Shown here: positions 32,674 through 42,070 of the stretch, one piece after another
How positions within the stretch are numbered: position 1 is the stretch's first letter
Layout: the number at the start of each line of letters is the position of its first letter
Assembly: GCA_963834705.1 (NCBI GenBank)
Contig: CAWICV010000001.1
Span: forward strand, 496,001 to 560,000
Direction: 5' to 3'
Length of the DNA: 64,000 nucleotides
DNA from: RYN-230 sp963834705
Lineage (GTDB): Bacteria; Actinomycetota; Actinomycetes; Streptosporangiales; Streptosporangiaceae
The notes under the pieces: generated by a model
Database searches by the model: none
The model's input: the letters and a program-made list of their open reading frames with translations, nothing else
What the model was told of the DNA's origin: nothing
Program-made: the position numbers and the translations under genes

Positions 32674-34302
32674 ATGGCTACCTACGGAATCGATCTAGGC
32701 ACCACCAATTCGTGCATCGCCACCGTGGACGAGACAGGCCGGCCTGTCATCCTGAAGAGCGCGGTGGCCGAGGACACCACCCCGTCGGTGGTCTACTTCG
32801 AGTCAGCCGACAACGTGGTGGTCGGCAGGACGGCCAAGGACTCAGCCCTGCTGGCCCCAGAACTGGTGGTCGAGCTGGTCAAGCGGCAGATGGGGCAGGA
32901 CGTCCACTACAGCTTCCACGGCCAGGACCACACTCCGGAGTCGATCTCCGCGCTGATCCTGCGTGAGCTCGCCCGCGCCGCGCAGGATCAGGCCGGCGAA
33001 GAGATCCGGGACGTGGTCATCACCGTGCCCGCCTATTTCGGCGTGCTGGAAAGAGAAGCCACCCGCAAGGCGGGGCAGATCGCCGGGCTCAACGTGCTGG
33101 ACGTGCTGGCTGAACCGGTCGCGGCCGCGCTGGCCTATCAGGCAGTGAACGAGACCGGGGAGACGCGGCACCTGTTCGTCTATGACCTCGGTGGCGGCAC
33201 ATTCGACACCACGGTCATCCGGATCGACGGGGACGACATCCAGGTCGTCTGCACCGACGGCAATCACCAGCTGGGCGGGGCGGACTGGGACAGCAAGATC
33301 ATCGAGTTCCTGCTCAGCGGCTTCACCGCCCAGCACCCGGATCTGGATCCCAGCACCGATGAGCAGTTCATGCAGGACCTGGCCGCCTCCGCCGAGCAGC
33401 TCAAAAGGGCGCTCAGCGCCGCCACGGCCCGGAAGCAGACGGTCCGGTTCGGCGGCAGCGTCAGCCAGCTCGAACTGACCCGCGAACAGCTCGACGAACT
33501 TACCTCTGAGCTGCTCGAGCGCACCATGGAGATCACCGAGCGAACGATCGCCACCGCCCGCGAGAAGGGGGTCAGCAGCTTCGACGACGTGCTCCTGGTC
33601 GGCGGCATGACCATCACGCCCGCCGTGGCCCAGAGCTTGCGCGAGCGCTTCGGGCTGCAGGCCCGGCTGCAGGACCCGCACCTGGCCGTGGCCAAAGGGG
33701 CGGCACTGTTCGCCGTGGTGCGGAAGGTCAAGGAAAGCCTGCCGGACAGCGGCGGGGAGCAATCCGCCCAGGCGGTCCAGGAAGTGGCCGACCAGCTGGG
33801 CATGTCCGCCGAGGAGGTCGCGGGCATCGCCGCCAAGCGGGTGGCGACGGTGGTCCCCCGGGCATTCGGCATCAAGGTCGTCGACGGCGAAGACCCGGTA
33901 TTCCAGACCGATCCGGACAGGGCCCGCAATTACGTCGCGCACCTGCTCTCCGCGAACACCCCGCTGCCAGCCGACACCGAGCCCGAGACGTTCTACACGA
34001 TCGAGGACAACCAACGTCAGGTTCGGCTGGAAGTATGGGAACAGGCCGGCGCGGTCGCCTCGGAGCACCTGGAACACAACACCCACATCGGCAAGGGAGT
34101 GCTCAGCGACCTGCCGCGCAAGCGCGCCGGGGCGCCCTTCGAGGTCACCTTCCACATGACCGAAACCGGCCTGCTCCAGGTGCACGGCTGGGAGGCGGAT
34201 TCCGGGCAGGAGGTCCGCTTCGAGATCCAGATCGGCGGCCTCGACGAGGCGGGACTGCGGCGGGCAGCCGACGCGGTCGCCCGCTACGAGGTGACCGGCT
34301 AG
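32674..34302 (+). CDS. Hsp70/DnaK-family protein without a helical lid
   Basis: A 542-residue Hsp70. The ATPase domain is intact: GIDLGTTNSCIA at residue 5, VVITVPAYFGVLEREATRKAG, LAEPVAAALAYQ, FVYDLGGGTFDTTVI and VLLVGGMTITPAV. It then has an unusual helical insertion of about 75 residues (about 355-430) before a short beta domain ending EIQIGGLDEAGLRRAADAVARYEVTG. The normal substrate-binding alpha lid is missing. It may therefore act as a switch or sensor rather than a folding chaperone. It sits directly between the GrpE-like and fibronectin-like genes with no spacing. Confidence 0.9.
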   Translation: MATYGIDLGTTNSCIATVDETGRPVILKSAVAEDTTPSVVYFESADNVVVGRTAKDSALLAPELVVELVKRQMGQDVHYSFHGQDHTPESISALILRELARAAQDQAGEEIRDVVITVPAYFGVLEREATRKAGQIAGLNVLDVLAEPVAAALAYQAVNETGETRHLFVYDLGGGTFDTTVIRIDGDDIQVVCTDGNHQLGGADWDSKIIEFLLSGFTAQHPDLDPSTDEQFMQDLAASAEQLKRALSAATARKQTVRFGGSVSQLELTREQLDELTSELLERTMEITERTIATAREKGVSSFDDVLLVGGMTITPAVAQSLRERFGLQARLQDPHLAVAKGAALFAVVRKVKESLPDSGGEQSAQAVQEVADQLGMSAEEVAGIAAKRVATVVPRAFGIKVVDGEDPVFQTDPDRARNYVAHLLSANTPLPADTEPETFYTIEDNQRQVRLEVWEQAGAVASEHLEHNTHIGKGVLSDLPRKRAGAPFEVTFHMTETGLLQVHGWEADSGQEVRFEIQIGGLDEAGLRRAADAVARYEVTG

Positions 34303-36933
34303 GTGGCCTGGGATCCCGACCGGTACTGCCGGGAGGTGCTGGATCCGGCCAGGCGGGCGAACAACATTCCCCCGGCGGACCTGTACCTGCGGTATGGCCT
34401 ACACGCAGGCGTGTCCGACCCGGCCGAGTTCGCCGCCCAGATCGGCCGGGTCTGTGCGTACTGGCGCCAGAAGGAGCGGACCCGGGGCTACAAGCAGCTT
34501 GCCCGGGCCTTGCTCAGCGCCCACACCGATCTGGCGCAGGACGGCCCGCTCACGCTCCGGACGTTCCGCCAGCACCACCAGCGGGCGCGGCAGGAACAGA
34601 AGGACCAGCTCGACCGCCTGGCCAAGGCCGAAGCCGGCGCCGCCACCCACGCCGGGCCAGCCACTGTGGCCAGGCTGCAGAACGCACTCAGCTTCCGGTT
34701 CACCCAGGCTGAGGTCGCCGAGAGCCTGCGGCGGGCCGGCGTCCGGGTCGTCGAGGCGTTCCCCGAGCTGCCCACCGCGCCGCACCCGAAGCAGGGCGCG
34801 CTGGCCAGCCACGTCCGCGAGCTCGGCAAGCAACTGTCGGCGGAGGTCGTGTTCGGCGCCGCCACCGGCCGTGACTTCCGTGTGCTGGGCGGGTTCCGGC
34901 TCGCTGACGACACCCGGCTCGACGAAGCCGCGCTCAGCCGGGCCCGCGACCGGACGGCCGCGCTGCCGTACTCGAACCGGAAGACGGCCACCGAGAATGT
35001 GCTCAGCATCCTGACCGCGGCCGCCCGCCAGCCCGGCCAGCTGGATGCCCTCCTGCTGTCGGAGGTCGTCGAGCGCCTGCGGGAGCGCGCAACGGCAGGG
35101 TTCGGCCAGCGGACCATCGCGGCGCAGGCGCACGACCTCGGCCTGGTGGCGGACGAGGCCGGGCTGATCGCGTCCGCGCTGCTCGCCGGGGACACGGTGG
35201 CAGCCCTGCGCCAGCAGGCGGAACAAGAACTGGCGGCGGGCAGGCTGCGCGGCGCCCAGCGGCTGGCCGCTGGGCTGCCCGCCAACGACCCACTGCGCGA
35301 CCGCATCATGGCGGCGGACGGCATGGTGACCGCGCTGGGCCGGGCGGCCGATGAGGAACTATCCCGCGACCGGCCCGAGCAGGCCGCCCTGCGGCTGGCC
35401 GAGGCACTCCGGACGGCCAGCGACGACGCCGACCTGGCCGAGCGGCTGGCCGCGGTGCCGCCCCCTACCCCCCGGAACCCCGGCGCCCGGCTGGCCGGAG
35501 ACCACGTCATGGTGACCTGGGAGCCCAGCCCGGCGCTGGCCGGACAGGTGCGTTACCGGGTCAGCCGTGGCACCGGGCGAGCACCGGCGTCGCCGGCCGA
35601 CGGGACGGCTGTCATCGCCGGGACCACGGAGCACGCCGTCCTCGATACGGCCGCGCCGCCTGGCGCCGAGCTCCGCTACAGCGTCTTCGCCGACCGGTGT
35701 GGCGAAGCCTGCTCACCACCCGCCACCACCTCGCCGCTCGTGCTCGCGCCGGACGTGACGGGCGTCTCGCTGACCACGGCTGAAACGGCGCTCGCCGTCT
35801 CGTGGCAGCCGCCCCGCGGCGCGCAGACCATCCTGGTCCGGCGGACGGCAGGCCACCCGCCGCGGGTACCTGAGGACGGGACACCGGTCGAGTCCTCGCT
35901 CACCGGCTTCACCGACACCGGGCTGTGCACCGGAACGGAGTACTTCTACCGGATATCGGCGTCGTACCGGACGGGCGACGGGCAGCGCCGCCACTCCGCC
36001 GGGATCGTCCTGTCCGCGGTGCCAGAGCCCGAGCCCGGTGCCGTCACCGACCTGGAGCTGACCGTGCCAGCGGATGGCGCGGCCGTGGTTGTAGCCTGCT
36101 GGACACCACCCCGGTACGGCCGGGTCAGTCTGATGCGCAGCCAGGTGCCGCCACAGTGGCCCGCGGGCAGCCGGATCACGCCGCAGGACGCCGCCGCACT
36201 GCACGAGGTCCCTGGGATGCCCAGGCGGCACATCGACGGCCGGGACTACCTGGAGCTCAGCAGCCTGCCGCCGGGCCGCCACTACCTCCTGCCAGTGACG
36301 TCCCGGGGCAGCGCGCTGGTGGTCGGCAGCACCGCGGAGGCTGGCCTGGCTGGGCCGGTTACCGGCCTGACCGCCCGCCGGATGCACGATTCGGTGCTGC
36401 TGGCCTGGGAGTGGCCGGAGGGGGCGACCGACACCGTGATCCGCTGGTCTGGCCAGGAAGAGCGCTGCTCGTGGCGCGTCTACCACGAGGGGGGCGGCGT
36501 CGAGCTGACCGTCGGGCCGGACGAAACGCGGGTCGAGGTGCGCGCGGTCTACCCGCACTCCGGTGGGCAGCTCAATGCAGCCCCGGCCGGGGTTACCGTA
36601 CCCGGCCGCGCTGTCGCTGTTCGCTACCGGATCCGCACACGCTGGTGGCGCCGGAGGCAGCGGACCGTGGAGTTCTCCGCCGAGCGGGCTACCCAGCTGC
36701 CTGCCCTGCTGATTGTGCAGGCCACCGGGCCTTACCCGGCAGACCTCCCGGCCGGGAGTGAGACGCTCCTGCGGGTCGAGCCGCAGCCCATCGGGCCAGG
36801 CCAGCGCCTGGCAGTCAGCGTGTCTGTGCGCCGCGGGCCGGGCTGGCTGGCCTGCTTCACCGACCCAGCGGCCACCGACCCCGCGGCTGTCCTGCTCTTC
36901 CACCCGCCCGCCGCGGAGATGAGGATCCGGTGA
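34303..36933 (+). CDS. Large protein with fibronectin-III-like repeats, unknown role
   Basis: An 876-residue protein from GTG 34303, immediately after the Hsp70 stop. Residues about 1-385 are helical and Ala/Arg/Leu-rich, starting AWDPDRYCREVLDPARRANNIPPADLYLRYGL, followed by repeats of helical pairs. No J domain (HPD) is present. Residues about 390-770 form three or four fibronectin-III-like beta domains (VTWEPSPALAGQVRYRVSRG; LAVSWQPPRGAQTILVRRT; LELTVPADGAAVVVACWTPP; VLLAWEWPEGATDTVIRW). The end is a further beta region. It looks like a scaffold or client recruiter for the Hsp70. I do not recognise an enzyme domain. The next gene overlaps by four bases. Confidence 0.75.
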   Translation: MAWDPDRYCREVLDPARRANNIPPADLYLRYGLHAGVSDPAEFAAQIGRVCAYWRQKERTRGYKQLARALLSAHTDLAQDGPLTLRTFRQHHQRARQEQKDQLDRLAKAEAGAATHAGPATVARLQNALSFRFTQAEVAESLRRAGVRVVEAFPELPTAPHPKQGALASHVRELGKQLSAEVVFGAATGRDFRVLGGFRLADDTRLDEAALSRARDRTAALPYSNRKTATENVLSILTAAARQPGQLDALLLSEVVERLRERATAGFGQRTIAAQAHDLGLVADEAGLIASALLAGDTVAALRQQAEQELAAGRLRGAQRLAAGLPANDPLRDRIMAADGMVTALGRAADEELSRDRPEQAALRLAEALRTASDDADLAERLAAVPPPTPRNPGARLAGDHVMVTWEPSPALAGQVRYRVSRGTGRAPASPADGTAVIAGTTEHAVLDTAAPPGAELRYSVFADRCGEACSPPATTSPLVLAPDVTGVSLTTAETALAVSWQPPRGAQTILVRRTAGHPPRVPEDGTPVESSLTGFTDTGLCTGTEYFYRISASYRTGDGQRRHSAGIVLSAVPEPEPGAVTDLELTVPADGAAVVVACWTPPRYGRVSLMRSQVPPQWPAGSRITPQDAAALHEVPGMPRRHIDGRDYLELSSLPPGRHYLLPVTSRGSALVVGSTAEAGLAGPVTGLTARRMHDSVLLAWEWPEGATDTVIRWSGQEERCSWRVYHEGGGVELTVGPDETRVEVRAVYPHSGGQLNAAPAGVTVPGRAVAVRYRIRTRWWRRRQRTVEFSAERATQLPALLIVQATGPYPADLPAGSETLLRVEPQPIGPGQRLAVSVSVRRGPGWLACFTDPAATDPAAVLLFHPPAAEMRIR

Positions 36934-38156
36934 TCCTCGCCGCCGGGCCGCTGTACTGCCCGTACTGTTACGAGTCCTTCACCGAGGAACGGATCCAGTT
37001 CCGGTGCCCGGGCCTGAGCAATCCCAGCAGCCAGGTCTGCGCTCCGGAGATCGACACGGTGCTGCGCGACCGGATCGGCTTCGCCGGTGCACTGCCGCCG
37101 ACGTTCCTGGCCGACGGCCGCCGCACCTCGGCCCGGTGCCCACGCTGTGGGAGCGACAGCACAACCCGGGTCTGCCCGGTCTGCCACAGCCAGCTGCCGG
37201 TGCACTTCGGGAAGGTGCGCAGCCGGCTGATCGCGCTGGTCGGCGCCAGGGAATCAGGCAAGACGGTGTTCATGACCGTGCTCGTGCATGAGCTGATGCA
37301 TCAGCTCGGGCAGCGGCTCGACGCGGCGATCAGCGGTGCTGATGATAACACCCGGCACCGGTTCGCCAGCGAGTACGAGCGGCCGCTGTACCGGAACTCG
37401 CTGCTGCTGGCGCCGACGACAACGGCAGGACTGCACAGCCGGGTGCCGCTGGTCTTCCGGTTCACCACGGTGCGCCGCCGGCTACTGGCCTGGCCCGGCC
37501 GACCGGCCCGAGGTGACGCCCAGGGGCGGGGGGAGCCGCAGCACACCTTGCTGTCGTTCTTCGATACGGCCGGTGAAGACCTCCGGTCCCAGCAGTCAGT
37601 GGAGCAGAACGTCCGCTACCTCGCGGCGGCCGACGGCATCGTGCTGGTGCTGGACCCGCTCCAGATGCGTGGCGCGCGCATGCTGGCCGAGCCCGGCTGT
37701 TTGCTGCCCACCCCGGCGGGCCTGGCCGACCAGCCGGCCACAGTCCTGGAGAACATCACCGACCTCATCCTGGCCAAGAAGGGCACCAAACCGAACCAGC
37801 GGATCAGCAAGCCGCTCGCCATCGTGTTCTCCAAGATGGACACGCTGTTCCACGACCTGCGCGAAACCAGCCCGCTGCGGCAGCCGGGCGGCCACGGCGC
37901 ATATCTCGACGAGCGGGACAGCCTGGAGGTACACCACGAGATCCAGCGGCTGCTGGCCCAGTGGGAAGGAACCCGGATCGACCAGATAGCCCGGCTGCAC
38001 TATCGCAGCTATCGCTATTTCGGGATCTCGGCCCTCGGCGAGACACCGACGCAGGACAACCACATCGCCGCCCGTGGCATCCGCCCCTACCGGGTCGCCG
38101 ACCCGTTCGTGTGGATCCTCGCGCAGCTCGGCGCCATCCCGGTGAAGCGAGGCTGA
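36930..38156 (+). CDS. Zinc-ribbon P-loop GTPase, cytosolic (double-GTPase-like)
   Basis: A 408-residue protein. The N-terminus holds zinc-ribbon cysteines: Cys10/13, Cys26/37, Cys70/73 and Cys82/85. A GTPase domain follows with Walker A GARESGKT (residues 105-112), switch-like DTAGEDLRSQQ near residue 211 and base-specificity IVFSKMD near residue 295. It matches the double-GTPase class (DO-GTPase) described in predicted conflict systems, in which ribbon-bearing GTPases pair with a GAP1-like protein. No membrane segment is seen. It overlaps the fibronectin-like gene by four bases and is one base from the next gene. Confidence 0.82.
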   Translation: MILAAGPLYCPYCYESFTEERIQFRCPGLSNPSSQVCAPEIDTVLRDRIGFAGALPPTFLADGRRTSARCPRCGSDSTTRVCPVCHSQLPVHFGKVRSRLIALVGARESGKTVFMTVLVHELMHQLGQRLDAAISGADDNTRHRFASEYERPLYRNSLLLAPTTTAGLHSRVPLVFRFTTVRRRLLAWPGRPARGDAQGRGEPQHTLLSFFDTAGEDLRSQQSVEQNVRYLAAADGIVLVLDPLQMRGARMLAEPGCLLPTPAGLADQPATVLENITDLILAKKGTKPNQRISKPLAIVFSKMDTLFHDLRETSPLRQPGGHGAYLDERDSLEVHHEIQRLLAQWEGTRIDQIARLHYRSYRYFGISALGETPTQDNHIAARGIRPYRVADPFVWILAQLGAIPVKRG

Positions 38157-38157
38157 C

Positions 38158-40539
38158 ATGGCCTTCCAGCAGCTCTACTACACGTCGTGCGAGCACGGCC
38201 TGAGCGGTTACGGCGGATACCAGTTCAACGCGGTCACGCCGGGGGTCTCCCCGGCGGTCATGCGCGAGGTCGAGGACCGGACCATCTATGAGCCGCCGGG
38301 CTGGCTGCTGGCTAACCCGGAACCAGGGCAGCCAGAGGCATATCCGGTCGCGTTCTGCTACGGCATCAGCGAGGCGACGGGCGCAGCCATCGCCGCGCAG
38401 GTGGTATTCGCCGGGAACGACCACTCCGGCCGCCCGGGCAACTACTTCGTGCACGCCCTAGTCACCGACGACCCGGAGCAGGACTTCGGGCCGCTGCTGC
38501 CGGCCGAACTGTGGGGCGCTGGACTCTGGCAGCGCAGCCCCGCCGCCGGTACCGAACTCCCGGAGCTGCCCGGGCCGCCGCCGCCCGGATCGATCGACCG
38601 TCCAGCCACCCAGTTGTTCCTGGACACCCATAGCAACGCCGCCGGTGTCCTCCCGCAGCTGCTGACCGCAGTGGGCCGGGCCATGGCCGGTGACCGGCCG
38701 GTCCTGCTCGCGAGCCAGGACAGCACGGAGAACGCGTGGTGGATCGCTGCCGTCTCCTACCTGCTGGGCGAGCGTCTCGCGCGCCGGATGACGTTCACCA
38801 CCTATAGCCACCGGCCGGATTACGCGCCTTACCACCTGACCGGAATCCTCCGCGACGAGGCGCTCCCATCCGGAATGGCCGCCAGCTTTCAGCTCTTCGA
38901 CCTGACCGCAGGGCAGGCCCCGGTGGAGGACCAGGCCCATCCGCTGGCCGTGCTGCTCGCCAGCACTGGGGTGATGGCCACGCCGGGACTGTGGCAGCGG
39001 GCAGCGGCGTTCGCCACCGGAAGCGAGGAAACCCTCGACGACTGGCTCGCGCCGGTCACCGCGGCGGCCGGCCTGCTCGGCCGGCCGCTCAGCCCGGGCC
39101 AGACGGACGAGGTCGCCCGGTGGCTGCTGCGTACGGCCGGCTCGCTGCCACCGCAGCTCGCCGACGCCGGCCTCAGCGTCGCGCTCAGCCAGCCGGATCA
39201 GGCGCTCACCGAGGACCGGCTGCTTGACCTGCTCGGCCTGGCCCGCCAGCTGCCTGCCACGGGCCAGGCCGCGCGCCTGGAGCTGTTGCTGGCCAAGCGC
39301 GCGATCGCGCGTCTCAGCAGTGGGGAACCGGCCCGGCCGATCCCGCTCACCGGGCCGGCCGCGGCGGCGGCCCGGGCCGGTGCCGGGCAGGTCCTGGCGG
39401 CCGCCCCGCCCGCAGTTGCATTGGCGCTGCTGGAGTGGGCGGCCGCGTCGCAGCTCGAGATCTCAGACACCTGGCTCGAACATTACGGGCAGACCTGCCT
39501 CGACCCAGGCGCACCGCAGCCGCAGCTGGCCACGTTGCTGCGGCAGTCCCCCGCCGTCCGCCGCGGGCTGCTCGCCCGGCTGGCGGGTGAGCCACCAGAG
39601 GCAGCCCAGGCCTTGTTTGGCGGCACTAGCGGCACTCTGATCGAACGCGACGACCTGGCACCTTATCCCGGCCTTACCGAGCTGTGGCTGATCCAGGCGG
39701 CCGTGCAGGGCCGCATCGCACCGGTGCGGGCCTTCGACGAGATCGCTGATATCCGTGCCCAGGACGGCCGGGCCCGGATGGACGCGGAACTACTGCACCG
39801 GCTGTGGCCCGGCGGGTGCCCGCCGGACCAGATCGCTGAGCTGCTGGGCGCGGTAACCGGGCCGCCCGAGCCGGACGTGCTGGCCTGGTTCGCGGCCCAG
39901 ATCAGCGTGGCCGCCGCCCGCGGCCAGCTGGATGGCCGCTCGCTGCGGCTGGCCCGGGCCCTGGCGGATCACCCGATCCTGCCCTTGCTGCCAGCGGCGG
40001 ACCAGCACGTCATGCGGAACGCCGCCATCGTGGAGCCGTTACTGCGGAAGGCCCGCTCCACCGGGCCACGCGGCGCGGTGGACGTCTTCGCTGACCTGTT
40101 CGCCGCGTACGTGGTGGTCGACGGGGAGAGCCGCGCGCTGCTGGATCGTGAGCTGCCCCGGCTACTCGCCGAGGCTGAGCCGCTCGGCCGGGCGCTGCGG
40201 AACTGCCCGGAGCACCTGGCCCCGCTGGTGCGCGACGAGCTGTTCAGCAGGCTCAGCCAGGACCAGGCCGACATCTGGCTCGCCCGCCGGGTGTTCCTCG
40301 CGCTCGTTTCGCCCGACGTACGCGGCCAGCCCGCCATAGCCGCCAGCCTGACCGCGGCCTTCGAAGCGGTGCGCGACTGGCGCCGGGCGGATCTCAGCGC
40401 CCTCGGCCACGCCCTGACCAGAGACAGGATGACAACCCAGTTCCAGGCCTGGCGGGCCGAACAGCGCACCGGGCTGGCCCGCCGGGTGTTCGGCGCCGGG
40501 CCGGGGGCGCCCGGCAAACGGCCACCTGGGGACGGCTGA
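38158..40539 (+). CDS. GTPase-associated protein (GAP1-like)
   Basis: A 793-residue soluble protein. The N-terminal 150 residues (MAFQQLYYTSCEHGLSGYGG, then CYGISEATGAAIAAQVVFAGN) match the conserved N-terminal domain of the GAP1-like proteins that accompany double GTPases in actinobacteria. The remainder, about residues 160-790, is alpha-helical with Ala/Leu/Arg-rich repeats (LLGLARQLPATGQAARLELLLAK). The role is probably regulation or assembly of the two GTPases in the cluster. No enzymatic motif is visible. One base separates it from each neighbour, so it is expressed with them. Confidence 0.75.
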   Translation: MAFQQLYYTSCEHGLSGYGGYQFNAVTPGVSPAVMREVEDRTIYEPPGWLLANPEPGQPEAYPVAFCYGISEATGAAIAAQVVFAGNDHSGRPGNYFVHALVTDDPEQDFGPLLPAELWGAGLWQRSPAAGTELPELPGPPPPGSIDRPATQLFLDTHSNAAGVLPQLLTAVGRAMAGDRPVLLASQDSTENAWWIAAVSYLLGERLARRMTFTTYSHRPDYAPYHLTGILRDEALPSGMAASFQLFDLTAGQAPVEDQAHPLAVLLASTGVMATPGLWQRAAAFATGSEETLDDWLAPVTAAAGLLGRPLSPGQTDEVARWLLRTAGSLPPQLADAGLSVALSQPDQALTEDRLLDLLGLARQLPATGQAARLELLLAKRAIARLSSGEPARPIPLTGPAAAAARAGAGQVLAAAPPAVALALLEWAAASQLEISDTWLEHYGQTCLDPGAPQPQLATLLRQSPAVRRGLLARLAGEPPEAAQALFGGTSGTLIERDDLAPYPGLTELWLIQAAVQGRIAPVRAFDEIADIRAQDGRARMDAELLHRLWPGGCPPDQIAELLGAVTGPPEPDVLAWFAAQISVAAARGQLDGRSLRLARALADHPILPLLPAADQHVMRNAAIVEPLLRKARSTGPRGAVDVFADLFAAYVVVDGESRALLDRELPRLLAEAEPLGRALRNCPEHLAPLVRDELFSRLSQDQADIWLARRVFLALVSPDVRGQPAIAASLTAAFEAVRDWRRADLSALGHALTRDRMTTQFQAWRAEQRTGLARRVFGAGPGAPGKRPPGDG

Positions 40540-40540
40540 G

Positions 40541-42070
40541 ATGGGGCTGATTCTCGGGGTGCTCTACCTGTTCTACCTGCTTGCCGCCATCCCGCTGATG
40601 GCGCTGGTCGCCTGCGCTGTCTACAGCCTGGGGATCCCGGCCACATACCTCACCGCCCTGGCCCGGGTGCTAGTCATCCGGCCTGCCTGGCTGCCGGACC
40701 CGGGCCGGTGGCCACGGGCAGCCGAAGACGATGACCCCGCGGTGCTGCAGTACTTCTACGGCCCGGCCCTGGCTGACGCCCAGCACGCGGCCGCGGTTGG
40801 CTACCGCGCGGGCCGCGAGTTCTGGCAATCAGGAGCCCGGCGGGTCGTCTGGTCGTTCTCCGGCGACGGAGCCATGATGACCGGCCCGCTCGGCGTCGGG
40901 GGCGCGGCCGGGATGGCCGTGGGCACGGCGGCCGGGACGCTCGCCGCGGCCGGATTCGCCCTCGTCCATCTGCTCGTTGTCAGCGTGTCGGCCGCGGGTG
41001 CCCGGGCGGCTGGCATCGCGCTGCGCGGCGTGGATTCAGCCATTCTCCGGATCAAGAACATCCGGATGGTCTGCCCGAAGTGCTCGCACCGGGTGCCGTA
41101 CCCGGGGTACTTCTGCCCGCGCCGCCGCTGCGAGCACCGGCACCGTAACGTGCGGCCGGGCCGGTTCGGTATCGTCCGGCGCCGCTGCCGGTGCGGTATG
41201 CCGATGAGCACCCTGCTGCTCTTCGGCTCGTGGCGGACCGCCGCGTTCTGCCCGCGGTGCGAGGAGAATTTGGAGCACCGCCCCGGCGAAGGGCCCGAAA
41301 TCGTCCTGCCGTTCATCGGGGCCACCGGCGCGGGTAAGACCCGGCTGCTGTTCAGCATCGTCACGCAGCTGCGCGCCTGGGATGAGGCGGGCCGGCTCAG
41401 CGCGGAATTCGCCGATTCGATCACCGCCCGGGAGCTCGCCGTCGCCGAGCACATTCTCCGCACCGGCAGCAACACCTCACTGACCTCTATGACGCTGCCC
41501 CGCGCGTACCTCATCCGGGTCAGGACCGGGCGGGGCCGGATCCGCCGCAGGACTAGGCGAGGCCAGATCCTGCAGCTGTTCGACGCGGCCGGCGAGCGCT
41601 TCTACCAGGGCGGCCGAACTCAGGAACTGGCCTACCTCGACAAGGCACAGACGTTCGTTCTGGTCATCGACCCGCTGTCGGTGGATGCGTTCTGGGCCCG
41701 CCTGCTACCGGAAAAGCAGGCCGAGCTGGCCCCGGTGCGCTCCACCGCTCCCTCTCCCGACCTTGCCTACCAGGGGACGCACCAGCAGATCGAGGCGATG
41801 GGCGTGCGGCTGCGGGGTACCCGGCTGGCCGTCGTGTTCAGCCGCGCGGACCTGATCGACCCGCCGGAAGGCGACATAGCCAGGTGGGCCTGCGATGAAC
41901 TCGGCCTCGGCAACCTCATGCGTTCGGCCAAGCTGAACTTCCGGGAGATCCGCTACTTCTTCACCGCCGCCGTGATGTGCGACGACGGGCACATCCACGA
42001 ATCCGTCCCCGAACTGATGCGCTGGATTCTGGCGGCCCACAGTGTCTTCCTGCCGGGAGACGGGCCATGA
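40541..42070 (+). CDS. Membrane-anchored zinc-ribbon GTPase (double-GTPase-like)
   Basis: A 509-residue protein. A hydrophobic N-terminus (residues about 2-48) and a second hydrophobic block (about 113-160) would anchor it in the membrane. Zinc-ribbon cysteines follow at 178/181, 192/197, 216/218 and 237/240. The GTPase domain has Walker A GATGAGKT (residues 260-267), a DAAGERFYQGGRTQELAYLDKAQTFVLV switch region near 348, and VVFSRADLID as the likely base-recognition segment. It is the membrane counterpart of the cytosolic GTPase upstream. Its stop codon overlaps the start of the 35-residue peptide by four bases. Confidence 0.82.
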   Translation: MGLILGVLYLFYLLAAIPLMALVACAVYSLGIPATYLTALARVLVIRPAWLPDPGRWPRAAEDDDPAVLQYFYGPALADAQHAAAVGYRAGREFWQSGARRVVWSFSGDGAMMTGPLGVGGAAGMAVGTAAGTLAAAGFALVHLLVVSVSAAGARAAGIALRGVDSAILRIKNIRMVCPKCSHRVPYPGYFCPRRRCEHRHRNVRPGRFGIVRRRCRCGMPMSTLLLFGSWRTAAFCPRCEENLEHRPGEGPEIVLPFIGATGAGKTRLLFSIVTQLRAWDEAGRLSAEFADSITARELAVAEHILRTGSNTSLTSMTLPRAYLIRVRTGRGRIRRRTRRGQILQLFDAAGERFYQGGRTQELAYLDKAQTFVLVIDPLSVDAFWARLLPEKQAELAPVRSTAPSPDLAYQGTHQQIEAMGVRLRGTRLAVVFSRADLIDPPEGDIARWACDELGLGNLMRSAKLNFREIRYFFTAAVMCDDGHIHESVPELMRWILAAHSVFLPGDGP

